Below, piece after piece: positions 44,208 through 53,049 of a stretch of 64,000 nucleotides of DNA. The translations under genes and the position numbers were made by a program. Below the pieces are notes generated by a model. It ran no database searches. It was not told the origin of the DNA and saw nothing but the letters and a program-made list of their open reading frames with translations. The stretch spans positions 2,946,001-3,010,000 of the forward strand of contig NZ_CP097484.1 of assembly GCF_023546765.1 (NCBI RefSeq). The letters run 5' to 3'. Within the stretch, counting starts at the first letter, position 1. Each line of letters begins with the position of its first letter. The DNA is from Methylobacterium tardum (GTDB taxonomy: Bacteria; Pseudomonadota; Alphaproteobacteria; Rhizobiales; Beijerinckiaceae).

Positions 44208-44606
44208 ATGGCACGCACCCCCGCCGCGGTCCTCGCGGCTGCCTTGTCGATCAGCGCACTCTGCCCAGCGAGTGCAGCGACGAAGAAGGTCCACGTGCCG
44301 GACCAATATGATGGCTCATGGAGCATCACGGCGGTCACGACCGAAGGCCCATGCTCGCCCAGCACGACCTACCACGTGCAGATCAAGGACAACGACACCT
44401 CGATCCCGGGTGAGGACATCGACATCGACGGGAGTGTCACGTCTAGCGGCGTCGTCACGGCGACCATCACGAAGGGGTCGGTCAAGGTGCCGATCACCGG
44501 CAGCCTCGACCCGAAAGGAACGGGTAGAGGCACGTGGCAGACGAAGGGTGGCCTAGTCGCGTGTACCGGGAGCTGGAGTGCTACGCGGTCGCGCTCAGAC
44601 ACCTAG
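44208..44606 (+). CDS. Exported beta-sandwich-like hypothetical protein (132 aa)
   Basis: Signal peptide (ARTPAAVLAAALSISALCPASA) then a Gly/Thr/Ser-rich beta protein (YDGSWSITAVTTEGPCSPST, LDPKGTGRGTWQTKGGLVAC) with two Cys that could form a disulfide. Unknown function. Confidence 0.5.
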   Translation: MARTPAAVLAAALSISALCPASAATKKVHVPDQYDGSWSITAVTTEGPCSPSTTYHVQIKDNDTSIPGEDIDIDGSVTSSGVVTATITKGSVKVPITGSLDPKGTGRGTWQTKGGLVACTGSWSATRSRSDT

Positions 44607-44634
44607 ATGCGGCAGCTCGGCTCAGGGTCGAAGT

Positions 44635-45033
44635 ATGGAAGAGACCATCAAGGCGTTCACGCTCTGGCTGGCGGTCGGAACTGAGGCTGCGGCGGCGCTG
44701 ATCATCGGGCTTGCCACTGTCGAGGCTGTTCTGTCTGCTCTGCTCCTGTTCCTGCCCGACGCAGCCTCACGGATCGTTGGCGAGGGACCGCAGGCAGCCA
44801 AGGAGCAGGTGCGGCTGAAGCTCGGACGCTGGCTCGCCGTGGCGCTGGAGTTCGAGCTGGGTGCGGATATCCTGCGCACGGCTGTGGCGCCGACCTGGTC
44901 AGAGATCGGCCAACTCGCCGCCATCGCGGCAATCCGCACGATCCTGAACTACTTCCTCCAGCAGGAGATCGACAAGGCCGAGCGACGGCCGTTGGGAAGT
45001 GGATCAGCCGGTCCGGTATCGGATCCGCGCTGA
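44635..45033 (+). CDS. DUF1622-like membrane protein
   Basis: 132 residues with three hydrophobic helices (WLAVGTEAAAALIIGLATVE; LSALLLFLPDA; AAIAAIRTILNYFLQQ) and the conserved VRLKLGRWLAVALEFELGAD segment of DUF1622. It is 12 bp from a second copy of the same family. Inner-membrane; function unknown. Confidence 0.65.
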   Translation: MEETIKAFTLWLAVGTEAAAALIIGLATVEAVLSALLLFLPDAASRIVGEGPQAAKEQVRLKLGRWLAVALEFELGADILRTAVAPTWSEIGQLAAIAAIRTILNYFLQQEIDKAERRPLGSGSAGPVSDPR

Positions 45034-45045
45034 GGCATCGCGCCC

Positions 45046-45378
45046 ATGTCGCTGCTCGATCACTGGATCAACATACTGGCGACGCTGATCGAGTTCGGGG
45101 GTGCCCTACTCGTCGTGTTCGGCTGTACGCGCGGCCTTCTGCATCTCGCCGTCGGGTTTGGCAGTCGCGAGAGCATCGATGCGGCCCGCCTCATCGTTGC
45201 CGACGGCATCGTGGCGGCTCTTGGCTTCAAGACAGCCGCGACCCTCCTGAAGACGATCGAGCTGCGCAGCTGGCAGGCCATCCTGATGTTCGTGGCTGTG
45301 TTTGCCCTACGCACCTTCGTCAAGCAGGCCCTGATGCGCGAAGAGGCTGGTTTGAGGGCGAAACGGTCAGCGAATTGA
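45046..45378 (+). CDS. DUF1622-like membrane protein, second copy
   Basis: 110 residues with the same helix order (LIEFGGALLVVFGCTRGLLH; ESIDAARLIVADGIVAALGF; WQAILMFVAVFALRTFVKQAL). It follows the first copy closely in the same direction and looks like a diverged tandem duplicate. Confidence 0.6.
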   Translation: MSLLDHWINILATLIEFGGALLVVFGCTRGLLHLAVGFGSRESIDAARLIVADGIVAALGFKTAATLLKTIELRSWQAILMFVAVFALRTFVKQALMREEAGLRAKRSAN

Positions 45379-45469
45379 TGAGGGGCGGATGCGCCGAGCC
45401 AGCATGAGATGGCTACCCCATCCAATTAAGGACCGAGCGGAGGTTAAACATCCGTCGGATTTCCGGAAC

Positions 45470-45955
45470 CACGCGCGCGGCCCCCTTCGCGACTCGGGTT
45501 TGGTCGCTCGTCGCGTTCTCACATATCGCCACCGTCTCGTGGCGAGCCCAGGCTATTTGGCGGAGCATCCAGCACCGGTCATACCGCGAGACCTGCACAA
45601 TCACCGGCTCCTAGCATTCTCGCTGGGCAAGCCGGACCATCGCTGGACGTTCATCCGTGCCGGACATGCGGACCGGGAGACCGTCACCTTCCAACCGCAC
45701 TTCACGATGAACGACTATATCGGACTCGCGACGGCGCTGATGGCAGGATCTGGTATCGGCGACCTGCCGCCGGTGGTCCAACCAGAGCCGCTGCGGGATG
45801 GCAGGTTGATCGAGGTGATGCCGGGCTGGCAGTTTCGAACCTTCGACCTGTCGCTGGTCCATCTGGGCCATCGCCATCTTCCGCAGCCGGTTCGTTTGTT
45901 CAAGGACTTCGCCACTCAGATGACAGCAAGCTTATTTCCGGATTTGCCGGTTTGA
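45470..45955 (+). pseudogene. LysR-type regulator remnant, substrate-binding half only
   Basis: Residues after GPLRDSGLVARRVLTY match the C-terminal effector domain of LysR regulators (YLAEHPAPVIPRDLHNHRLL ... NDYIGLATALMAGSGIGDLPP ... PQPVRLFKDFA). There is no helix-turn-helix upstream; the sequence before it is unrelated. The regulator cannot bind DNA as written. Cause of loss not visible. Confidence 0.7.
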
Positions 45956-46684
45956 TCATCGATGATAATAGTATAACTTTAACTCTTAGATAAATATATG
46001 TTGTCGATCAGAGCTTATAGCCGACGTCGGCCCCGAGTGTGTCTTCGGTGATCCAGCGGCCGCATGCGAAGCAAGATGGTTCGGGAGGAACGCAAGCGGG
46101 ACATGTGATCCGGACACTGCTGATGTCCGCTTCGGAGATACCGGAAAAGGCCAGCGAATGGCCAACATGGGCGCGAAGCCGAATGTCCGGTTTTGCGCGT
46201 GATGGCGATCCGGCGTGACGCACTCTGGCCGAAAGCCGCTGGTCTGCTTCTGGTCGCTCGACGTGGCAAACCGGACATCGCAGCACGCTAATTCCCGGCG
46301 TCAGAAAAAACGTTTTGCCGACATGTGATAAGCCGTCATCGTTTTCCGACAGGCTTGCAGCCAATTTGGCGGCCCCAACATGCGTGGCCAGCGATCGTCG
46401 GAAAAACGATCGTTTTCCAGACATGCGGAGATGATAGGACCGATTTCCGCGAAGGGTGCAGGCTGTGCGAAAACGGAAACGCGCCCCCAAAACTGTAGAA
46501 CAATCCTCCAGGCGACAGACATGCAGTCCCGCTTGATGACTGTTCTAACGTGGTCTGGATGTCTAATCGGTGCTGCCTAGGTTAAGCCTCGGGAAGATTT
46601 TTCTATCGCCTCCGCGTTTTCACCCACCCTCGGTGGCAACCGGACGTTGATTGTTAATCCGGAAGCGGACGTTCTATCAGTTTC
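45956..46684. other. Gene-poor region with CxxC-bearing fragments
   Basis: A 160-codon minus frame (46008-46490) has pieces such as RCPVCH and CPACVPPEPSCFACG but no coherent fold or start signal, and words like GTCCGGAAAACGATC recur. I regard it as decayed or repeat-derived sequence. Confidence 0.4.
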
Positions 46685-47050
46685 ATGCCAAATTTCTTGG
46701 GAATGTTTATAAATGATTGCGATAATGCTAGAAAGTTCCACAGCGTAAGCCTGGAATTCCAAATTTACGCTTATGATCTTAGTATTGATGAAGGTTGGGC
46801 GACAAAAATGCGCGAACTACGTCGATGGATCATTGCTTTTTTGGTTATCGAAGCGGCATGGATGACCTATCTACTGATGGCCTGCTCTGCGACACATATT
46901 TCGGTCAGTGAGCAATCAGGAATGTCAAACTTCAGCCCGTTCTACCTAATGCCGGTTGCGATATTTCTGTTCTCGATCATGGGGTTGTGGCTGATAGCGG
47001 CTCTAGCTCGCGTGTCGATCTTGTTTTTCCGGTCAATCATTCAGCCTTGA
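46685..47050 (+). CDS. Hypothetical membrane protein (121 aa), AT-rich
   Basis: Two membrane helices (WIIAFLVIEAAWMTYLLMAC and SPFYLMPVAIFLFSIMGLWL) with charged loops. The codon use is markedly AT-richer than its neighbours, suggesting recent transfer. Function unknown. The gap 47051-47349 after it holds nothing I recognise. Confidence 0.45.
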   Translation: MPNFLGMFINDCDNARKFHSVSLEFQIYAYDLSIDEGWATKMRELRRWIIAFLVIEAAWMTYLLMACSATHISVSEQSGMSNFSPFYLMPVAIFLFSIMGLWLIAALARVSILFFRSIIQP

Positions 47051-47349
47051 ATAACCTTATCCGAGTTGTGGACGATATAACTAAGATTATTCGGCCGATC
47101 ACTCGCGCGTACTTGCCGGACCTAAATAACTACCTCAAAAAATTTTGCATGAGCGGTCGTCTAGATCGAAGCTAAGGTCGTGCGCTGATTTAGTAAAGAT
47201 TAACTCTGTAACAGAAGAAAAAGGTCGACATTGAATTCTGCATATCTTGTTTCAGCAGCTGCAGCCTGATGTTAAGACCGCACAGGCACACGTGAGCTTG
47301 AGCGTTGCACGTTGGCCTTGCCCTCAAGCCAAGGCGCTGAGAAGGTTCT

Positions 47350-47560
47350 ATGCGGCGAGATGAGCGGCGCCGGCTGCTCTCCCTGGCAAAGGGCGAGAGC
47401 GGCAATGTCGTGATAATTTTCGGTCTTGTCCTACCTCTGCTCCTCGGTGCGGGCGGCCTAGTGATCGATTACGGCAATGCCGTGCGCATCCGTGCTGTCG
47501 AGTCCAGTGTCGCCGACGCCACCGCTCTCCTCGTCGCCAGCGCCGATACTGATCCGCCCC
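47350..47560 (+). pseudogene. TadG-like pilus-assembly gene, 3' end lost at an IS3 insertion
   Basis: The first 70 codons (MRRDERRRLLSLAKGESGNVV, then one membrane helix and VESSVADATALLVASADT) match the N-terminus of TadE/TadG proteins. After DTDPP the sequence becomes IS3-family DNA. The C-terminal part, usually several hundred residues, is absent from the window. Confidence 0.65.
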
Positions 47561-47613
47561 CATTGAAGTGGTCCGCCCTTTGGTATGGCTTTTGAGCCAG
47601 GAGGACGGATGAC

Positions 47614-47886
47614 ATGGCCAAGCACCCGAAGCCCGAGGAGATCGTTGCCAAGCTGCGGCAGGCGGATGTGCTGATCTCCCAGGGCCAGAGCGTCTCCGAC
47701 GCCATCCGCGCCATCGGCGTGAGTTCAGTGACGTACTACCGGTGGCGGCGTGAGTTCGGCGGCCTGAAGAGCGATCAGGTTCGCCGGATGAGGGATCTGG
47801 AGACCGAGAACCAGCGGCTGCGCAAGGCGATCGCGGACCTCACGCTCGACAAGTTGATCCTGCAGGAGGCATCCCGGGGAAACTTT
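47614..47886 (+). CDS. IS3-family transposase OrfA (HTH), 3' end interrupted
   Basis: The product (MAKHPKPEEIVAKLRQADVL ... SVTYYRWRREFGG ... LRKAIADLTLDKLILQEASR) is a typical IS3 OrfA with a leucine-zipper. It normally continues to a frameshift into orfB. An IS1111-type element begins right after RGN, so the frame then reads foreign codons to 48030. Confidence 0.8.
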
Positions 47887-48150
47887 CTCTATTCGGGGTT
47901 CATCGGTCAACGCCCTTTCGTGCGCATCCTGGTTCGACGCGTGATCGGCCCTGTGGAGCTCTTGCTTCTCTCCGAGGTCAGCGAGCGCCGCCTCATGATG
48001 GGGTTAGAGGGAGTGGGCGGATCCATCTAAGCCGCGCGCTCGGCAGAACCGACGCTCGAGTTTCCTCGGTCTCACCCGCTCCCGTCGTCCCCACAGGGAC
48101 CTCCTCCACGCCGGAGGAGCTCGGTATTACGTGATGCTGATCCGTAAGCT
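47886..48150. ncRNA. Candidate guide (seek/bridge) RNA region of element 1
   Basis: About 265 bp between the element end and the transposase stop has no frame. In IS1111-type elements the RNA that specifies target and donor comes from this 3' side. Assigned from position alone; structure not computed. Confidence 0.3.
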
Positions 48151-49194
48151 TCAGGCCGCCGTCGCGGCTTCGGTCGACCAGCGGAAATCCTTCTCGTCGC
48201 GCCACATGCGATGCAGCACGATCGCCAGCTTGCGGGCGACGGCCACAAGGGCCTTCTGCATGCCTCTGCGCTTGGCCACAGCCAGCCCCCAGACCTTCAG
48301 CGAGGACCATCGAACCCGAGGGCCAGTCAGCAGCACGAGCGCGGCCTCATACAGTGCGGCGCGCATCATCGTGTCGCCGCACTTCGAGACTCGGCCGACC
48401 CGCATCGTCTCGCCGGACTGGTAGAGCCGCGGCGTCAGACCATAATGCGCCCCGACGCATTGCGATCGTCCGAAGCGGGCTGGGTTGTCGACGCAGGTAC
48501 GGTAGGTCAACGCCACGACCGGCCCGACGCCGGGCGCGGTCATCAAGCGCCGGCAGACCGGGTCGGTGCGGACCTGGTCCAGCAGCATTTTGTGCAGCTT
48601 GGCCAGTTGGGTCCGCAGCGCCGAGCGCGCCTCCAGCAGCGGCAGGACCACGGCCGCGACGAAGGGCAGATCGAGCACGAGGTCGCGTACGCGCTGCTCG
48701 AACCCGGCAGCCCCCACGACACCCACCTTGAGGCCGAAGTTGCGCAGTTGGCCGCGCAGGTCGCTCTCGATGTCGTAAGCCTTGCGCTGAAGCAGCTTGC
48801 GCGAGGTCAGGAGCAGGCGGCGTTGCTGGCTGGCCGGCGTTTTGACGTGGACCGGCTTGAACAGGCCGACCCGCATCATCTGGGCTATGCCCATCGCGTC
48901 GTTGCGGTCGGTCTTGTTGATGCGGGCCGAGAGGGCCGCATGCATGTGGCGGGTCTCGACGCAGATCGCCGGCAGTCCGGCTTCGACCAGGCCGGCGTAG
49001 AGCCACGGTGAGAGCGGTCCCGCCTCCAGGCCGACACGCGCGTAGCTGTGGCCGAGGTCGATCAGGTGCCGGCCGATCACCTCGGGATGGCTCTCGACGG
49101 TGGCCCGGTGCACGACCTTACCATGGGGATCGGCGATGCAGATTGCGGTCTCCTTCACGGAGACATCGAGGCCGACGTGGTGCTGCTCGCTCAT
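48151..49194 (-). CDS. IS110-family transposase (DEDD), element 1
   Basis: 347 residues from MSEQHHVGLDVSVKETAI. The DEDD catalytic residues sit in GLDVSVKE, EAGPLSPWLYAGL and NKTDRNDAMGIAQ. The C-terminal transposase_20 domain has RLMTAPGVGPVVALTY. It recombines DNA guided by an RNA from the element's non-coding end. An ORF-wide 5' extension to 49812 is not needed. Confidence 0.88.
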   Translation of the reverse strand: MSEQHHVGLDVSVKETAICIADPHGKVVHRATVESHPEVIGRHLIDLGHSYARVGLEAGPLSPWLYAGLVEAGLPAICVETRHMHAALSARINKTDRNDAMGIAQMMRVGLFKPVHVKTPASQQRRLLLTSRKLLQRKAYDIESDLRGQLRNFGLKVGVVGAAGFEQRVRDLVLDLPFVAAVVLPLLEARSALRTQLAKLHKMLLDQVRTDPVCRRLMTAPGVGPVVALTYRTCVDNPARFGRSQCVGAHYGLTPRLYQSGETMRVGRVSKCGDTMMRAALYEAALVLLTGPRVRWSSLKVWGLAVAKRRGMQKALVAVARKLAIVLHRMWRDEKDFRWSTEAATAA

Positions 49195-49827
49195 GGTGGG
49201 GCTCCGGGATTGGATCGAAGCGCCATCATGCCGCCGCTTCCGCTGCGCGAGGCACCCCGAATACCCCATCTGAGCCCCGCGCGCCGACGCGCCTGTGTCG
49301 AGCACATCATCGATGTCTTGCACGTCTCCGAGCGCCGCGCTTGTCGGGCCCTCGGTCAGCATCGCTCGACACAGCGCAAGGTGCCGCGGGGCCGTGATGA
49401 CGAAGAGGCGCTGACGGCCGACCTCGTGGCGTTGGCCGAACAGTATGGACGCTATGGCTACCGCAAGATCAGTGCGCTGCTGAAGGCGGCCGGGTGGCTC
49501 GTCAACGACAAGCGCGTCGAGCGGATCTGGCGGCGTGAGGGCCTGAAGGTCCCGGCCAAGCAGCCCAAGCGGGGGCGGATCTGGGACAACGACGGCTCCT
49601 GCATCCGTCTTCGCCCGGAGTACCGCAATCACGTATGGTCCTATGACTTCGTTGAGGCACGCACGCACGATGGGCGCAAGTTCCGGATGCTCAACGTGGT
49701 CGGCGAGTTCACGCACGAATGCCTGGCGATCCGGGTCGCCCGCAAGCTCAAGGCGATCGACGTGATCGATGTGCTGTCTGATCTGTTCATTCTGCGCGGA
49801 GTGCCGGGACACATGCGTTCGGACAAC

Positions 49828-50080
49828 GTCCTACGTAGCGAGGAAGGACGGCTGGCCGGGCAACAGGTCTCTGTCCGCGAACATGCGCTCGCGGCGTGAA
49901 CTTCGTCAACGTCGATCCAGGTGGCTCCTGCCGATCCGGAAGAACTCTCAGCCATAGCGAACACAGGATCCAGCCGGCGCACGTCGCGCCGTGGTCCTCA
50001 CCGTCCTCAACATGAGATGTCGATCCAGGCAGGAGACCCGAGCATTGTCTACAGGGTCGTGGTTCTCACGCCCTCACGGC
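49828..50080. ncRNA. Candidate guide RNA region of element 2
   Basis: About 250 bp without a coding frame on the 3' side of the transposase, the expected source of the guide RNA in IS1111-type elements. Assigned from position alone. Confidence 0.3.
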
Positions 50081-51343
50081 TCAACTGAGAGGGGTTCTCC
50101 CACCTGGTACCGGTCCCTCGACGAAGGGCCGGTAGTCGTCACCACGTTTGACGACGGCGTGCACCACGCGCGCCATCTTGGCGGTGATCGCGGTCAGCGC
50201 CTTGCGCCGCAGGTCGGCATTGTGCCGATCGCGGGCGATGTAGCGCTCGAACTTGTCGCGGAAGCCGTTCTCCCGCTGCCGGATGGCGACCTGTCCAGCC
50301 AGCCACAGGGTCCGGCGCAGGCGGGCGTTTCCGTACTTCGACAGCTTGGTTTGGCCCCGGAAGGTGCCGGATTGCTGGGTGGCCAGATCAAGCCCGCAGA
50401 ACTTCAGGAACTGCCGGTGATGGCCGAAGCGGCGCAGATCGCCGGCCTCAGCCAGGATGGTCAGGGCGTTGATCGGGCCGATGCCAGGGATGCGGCGCAG
50501 CAGCTTGTAGTCGGAGCTGTCGGTCAGGAGGGCGTCGGCCATGGCCTCGATGGCGTCGCGCTGCTGGATCAGCCCGCGCACCTCGCCGATGACGAGCCGG
50601 AGCATGCTCACCGCCGGAGCGTCAGGCGGCACCGGCAGGCCAATCGAGCTGCGGGCCGTCTCGTAGATGTCGCCGAGCAGTTGCGCCTTGGCCACCTTGC
50701 GCCCGACGACATCCCAGGCGGCGGCGATGAAGGCCTCCTTGCTCAGCGCGGTGATGCTGGCGGGCGTGGGGAAGCGATCGAGGAAGGCGAAGAACCAGTC
50801 CGAGCGGCTGTTGTGGCGGAAGCGGTCGACCTCCGGGAAGTACAGCGGCAGGTAGTGGGTCAGGATCCGATGCAGCACCTCGGTCTTGGCCTTTGAGACG
50901 GCGTCGTGCGTCTTGGACAGTTCCTGCACGTCGTTGATGCCGGCGGCGAGTGGATCGTGGTACACCTGCGAGGCGCCGATGCGGATCATGTGCAACATGA
51001 CCTGCGCATCCTTGGGATCGTTCTTGTCCCAGCCGTTGTGCAGGGCCTCACGGGTGCGGGCGAGCGCCACGGACGAGATCAGGCGCACGGCAAAGCCGGC
51101 CTGGAGCAGGCGCCAGGCAATCGGGCGGTGATAGTTGCCGGTGGCCTCGAAGCCGCAGGTCACCGGCTGGCCGAGATCAGATAGGATCGCGATCAGACGG
51201 TCGTGCTCGGCGCGGGTGTTGAGGACGCTCAACCGGCGTCGTCGGCCGGAGCCGGGCACCTCGATCAGGACCTCGTTGCGGGCCTTGGCGACGTCGATGG
51301 CTACGAGAACGCCGGCCGGCGGCGTAAGCTGTGGTCTGGTCAT
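50081..51343 (-). CDS. IS110-family transposase (DEDD), element 2
   Basis: 420 residues. The DEDD residues are in VAIDVAKARNE, GFEATGNYHRP and WDKNDPKDAQVM. The C-terminal part has LRRIPGIGPINALTILAEAG and FRGQTKLSKYGNARLRRTLW. It differs clearly from element 1, so the two insertions are unrelated events. Confidence 0.88.
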   Translation of the reverse strand: MTRPQLTPPAGVLVAIDVAKARNEVLIEVPGSGRRRRLSVLNTRAEHDRLIAILSDLGQPVTCGFEATGNYHRPIAWRLLQAGFAVRLISSVALARTREALHNGWDKNDPKDAQVMLHMIRIGASQVYHDPLAAGINDVQELSKTHDAVSKAKTEVLHRILTHYLPLYFPEVDRFRHNSRSDWFFAFLDRFPTPASITALSKEAFIAAAWDVVGRKVAKAQLLGDIYETARSSIGLPVPPDAPAVSMLRLVIGEVRGLIQQRDAIEAMADALLTDSSDYKLLRRIPGIGPINALTILAEAGDLRRFGHHRQFLKFCGLDLATQQSGTFRGQTKLSKYGNARLRRTLWLAGQVAIRQRENGFRDKFERYIARDRHNADLRRKALTAITAKMARVVHAVVKRGDDYRPFVEGPVPGGRTPLS

Positions 51344-51868
51344 GGTCGATCCGTCTCCGGAATGAGGCTTCGAACACCGTCACTCTAGAGACCTGCTGAT
51401 CGGCCATGACCGCCCAGGGCGGCGCGCTGCGCTCAGCATGGCTTCGCGCGCCGCCCCAGAACCGTCGAGCCATCTTCCCGATGTGCTATGGCCCTGAGTT
51501 CATCGCCAAGTCCGTGCAGGCTTGGATCACCGGGGTTGGCGCCAAGACGGCCTACATCACCCCCGGTTCACCGTGGGAGAACGGCTACGTTGAAAGCTTC
51601 AACGCCCGCCTGCGGGACGAACTCCTGAATGGCGAGATCTTCTACACCCTCAAGGAGGCACAGATCGTGATTGAGAGCTGGAGACGGCACTACAACGCCG
51701 TTCGCCCCCACGCTTCACTCGGATACCGCCCGCCAGCCCCGGAGGTGTTCGTGCCAGCCTTCACCGCTTGGCCGGCTGCGCTCGCCCGACCGGCTCCGCC
51801 GGCCAAGCTACCCGTGGTGGAGCGGCCCACCGCGCACTAACTTTGCTTCTGGACCACCTCGTGGGGGC

Positions 51869-52450
51869 CGGTCAGTCGCGGCGATCGAGTTCGCGCTGAT
51901 CCTACCGATTACGCTGGCGCTTCTTTTCGGCACAACGGAGTTTGGGCGCGCGATCGATCATTACCGCAGAGTTACACTTCTGGCACGCGCGGTGGCCGAC
52001 CTCACGTCTCAAGGTGACGGGCAGCCCACGATGGCGGCGGCGTCGATGTCCGATATCGTGGCCGCGGCCAAACTGGTGCTCACGCCTTATCCCAGCAGCG
52101 GAGCCAAGATCGTCATCAGCGCGCTCGGCGTCCCCGCTGACGGTGCCGGTCAGCAGCCGCGCGTGTGTTCCAGCTACGCCAGCAGCAACGCTACGGCGCG
52201 GACAGTCGGGGCAGCGAGTGACCTCAAGGTTCCGGAAGGCTTCCAACTCGCCGGGATGCGGTACGTGCTGGCCGAAGTGAGCGTGCCGTATCCAGCGATG
52301 TTCGGCAGCAGCGTCATGCGGCTCGTGGGTGGGGCAAGCAACCAGTTCACATTCCAGGCAAGTGTGCCCTGGCCAGTTCGGGCCGGCCAGAACTATAAAT
52401 CGACATACAACGAAATCGTTTTGCCAAACGGCAAGGCGTGCACTTCCTGA
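51869..52450 (+). pseudogene. TadE-like pilus-assembly gene, 5' end lost at the IS3 element
   Basis: The frame opens inside the IS with no start of its own. It then reads SVAAIEFALILPITLALLFG and EFGRAIDHYRRVTLLARAVADL, the TadE/pilin-like N-terminal signature, followed by a Ser/Ala-rich body ending LPNGKACTS. About 10-20 N-terminal residues are missing, so it probably cannot be expressed from its own site. Confidence 0.65.
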
Positions 52451-53049
52451 CTGCTACCGAAAACCCTCTGAAATTCTCGCCGCACTGCTGACCCCTCACC
52501 TGCCCCCGATCCGAGGCTCGTAGCGGAGGAGCCACAACCGGCCACGCCCTGTCGTCTGGGCTGGTCGTGCTGCCGACTAGCGGACCTTCCGAATGCCTGA
52601 GAAAGGTCAAAACCTGGAGCATGCCGATATCGGGAAGCCGTCGTTTTTCGTACATAGATGCCCGCTAGCGCGGAATGACTGGTTATGGTGGTTTCGAGAC
52701 GGTCCGCTTTTGGACGATAATGCCAGGAAGCGGACATCGGCGCTGCGCCACTTATTACTCTCACTCGAATGCCAGAAGGGCGGCTTGCGGGTAGCTCGAC
52801 TTGGGTCTTCAACAAATCCTGAACTGTGGCAGCCGTGCTCTTTCGAGAGAACAAGATGATTATTTAGATCAAGCTTTCTCAACCGCCTCTCGATTGCTGC
52901 AAGCAAAAGTTGTATGGCTATTTAGCTGTCTTTGTCTAAATTTTATACAAAGGATTATGCTAAGTTTAAGTTAATCTTCACTTATTACAGCCACTCTCAT
53001 CAACGTTCGACCGGGAGACCAGAGGTCGGAGTTTCAAGTTATCCCTGCC
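52451..53049. other. Gene-poor gap between tad genes
   Basis: Frames up to 150 codons exist on both strands but none looks like a protein. Words such as GAAGCGGACATC (near 52727) and TTTTTCGTACAT (near 52644) recur near 59097 and 39018. The last 100 bp are AT-rich and may hold the promoter of the next gene. Confidence 0.4.

Larger units (their letters stand above)
47886..49270. mobile_element. IS1111-type (IS110 family) element 1
   Basis: Inserted in the orfA/orfB junction of the IS3 element. Subterminal repeats match in inverted form: TATTCGGGGTTC near 47889-47900 and GCACCCCGAATA near 49251-49262 (11 of 12). A 1 kb transposase gene lies on the minus strand with about 265 bp non-coding beyond its 3' end. 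The resumed IS3 frame starts with TGAGCCCCGCGCG at 49271. Confidence 0.65.
49828..51489. mobile_element. IS1111-type (IS110 family) element 2
   Basis: Exactly interrupts orfB between codons for SDN and GPEF. A 420-aa transposase gene lies on the minus strand with about 250 bp non-coding on its 3' side and about 145 bp on its 5' side. The end repeats are weak (TAGC..GAGGAA-like). A second plus-strand frame (49828-49899) is the read-through tail. Confidence 0.7.
49271..51840 (+). pseudogene. IS3-family transposase OrfB (DDE integrase), split by element 2
   Basis: Part one (49271-49827) has RRRACVEHIIDVLHVSERRA ... VWSYDFVEARTHDG ... HMRSDN, ending inside the second catalytic Asp block. Part two (51490-51840) resumes as [17 protein letters not shown] ... 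[17 protein letters not shown] ... [11 protein letters not shown]. The DDE triad is thus cut, and the enzyme is inactive as written. Confidence 0.85.
47557..51868. mobile_element. IS3-family element carrying two nested IS1111-type insertions
   Basis: Its ends show inverted repeats: left CCCCATTGAAGTGGTCC (47557-47573), right complement GGACCACCTCGTGGGGG (51851-51867). It encodes orfA (47614) and orfB (about 49271-51840) split by two further elements. No target duplication is visible, and the flanking tad genes are joined out of register, so a deletion probably accompanied it. Confidence 0.75.

Noticed and set aside
43859..44365. 168-codon minus frame
   Set aside because: Overlaps the signal-peptide gene at 44208 on the other strand and has no motif.
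46008..46490. 160-codon minus frame with several CxxC
   Set aside because: No start signal, no fold, and repeated words; kept only as a note.
48211..49011. 266-codon plus-strand frame
   Set aside because: Antisense to the element 1 transposase.
49991..50896. 301-codon plus-strand frame
   Set aside because: Antisense to the element 2 transposase.
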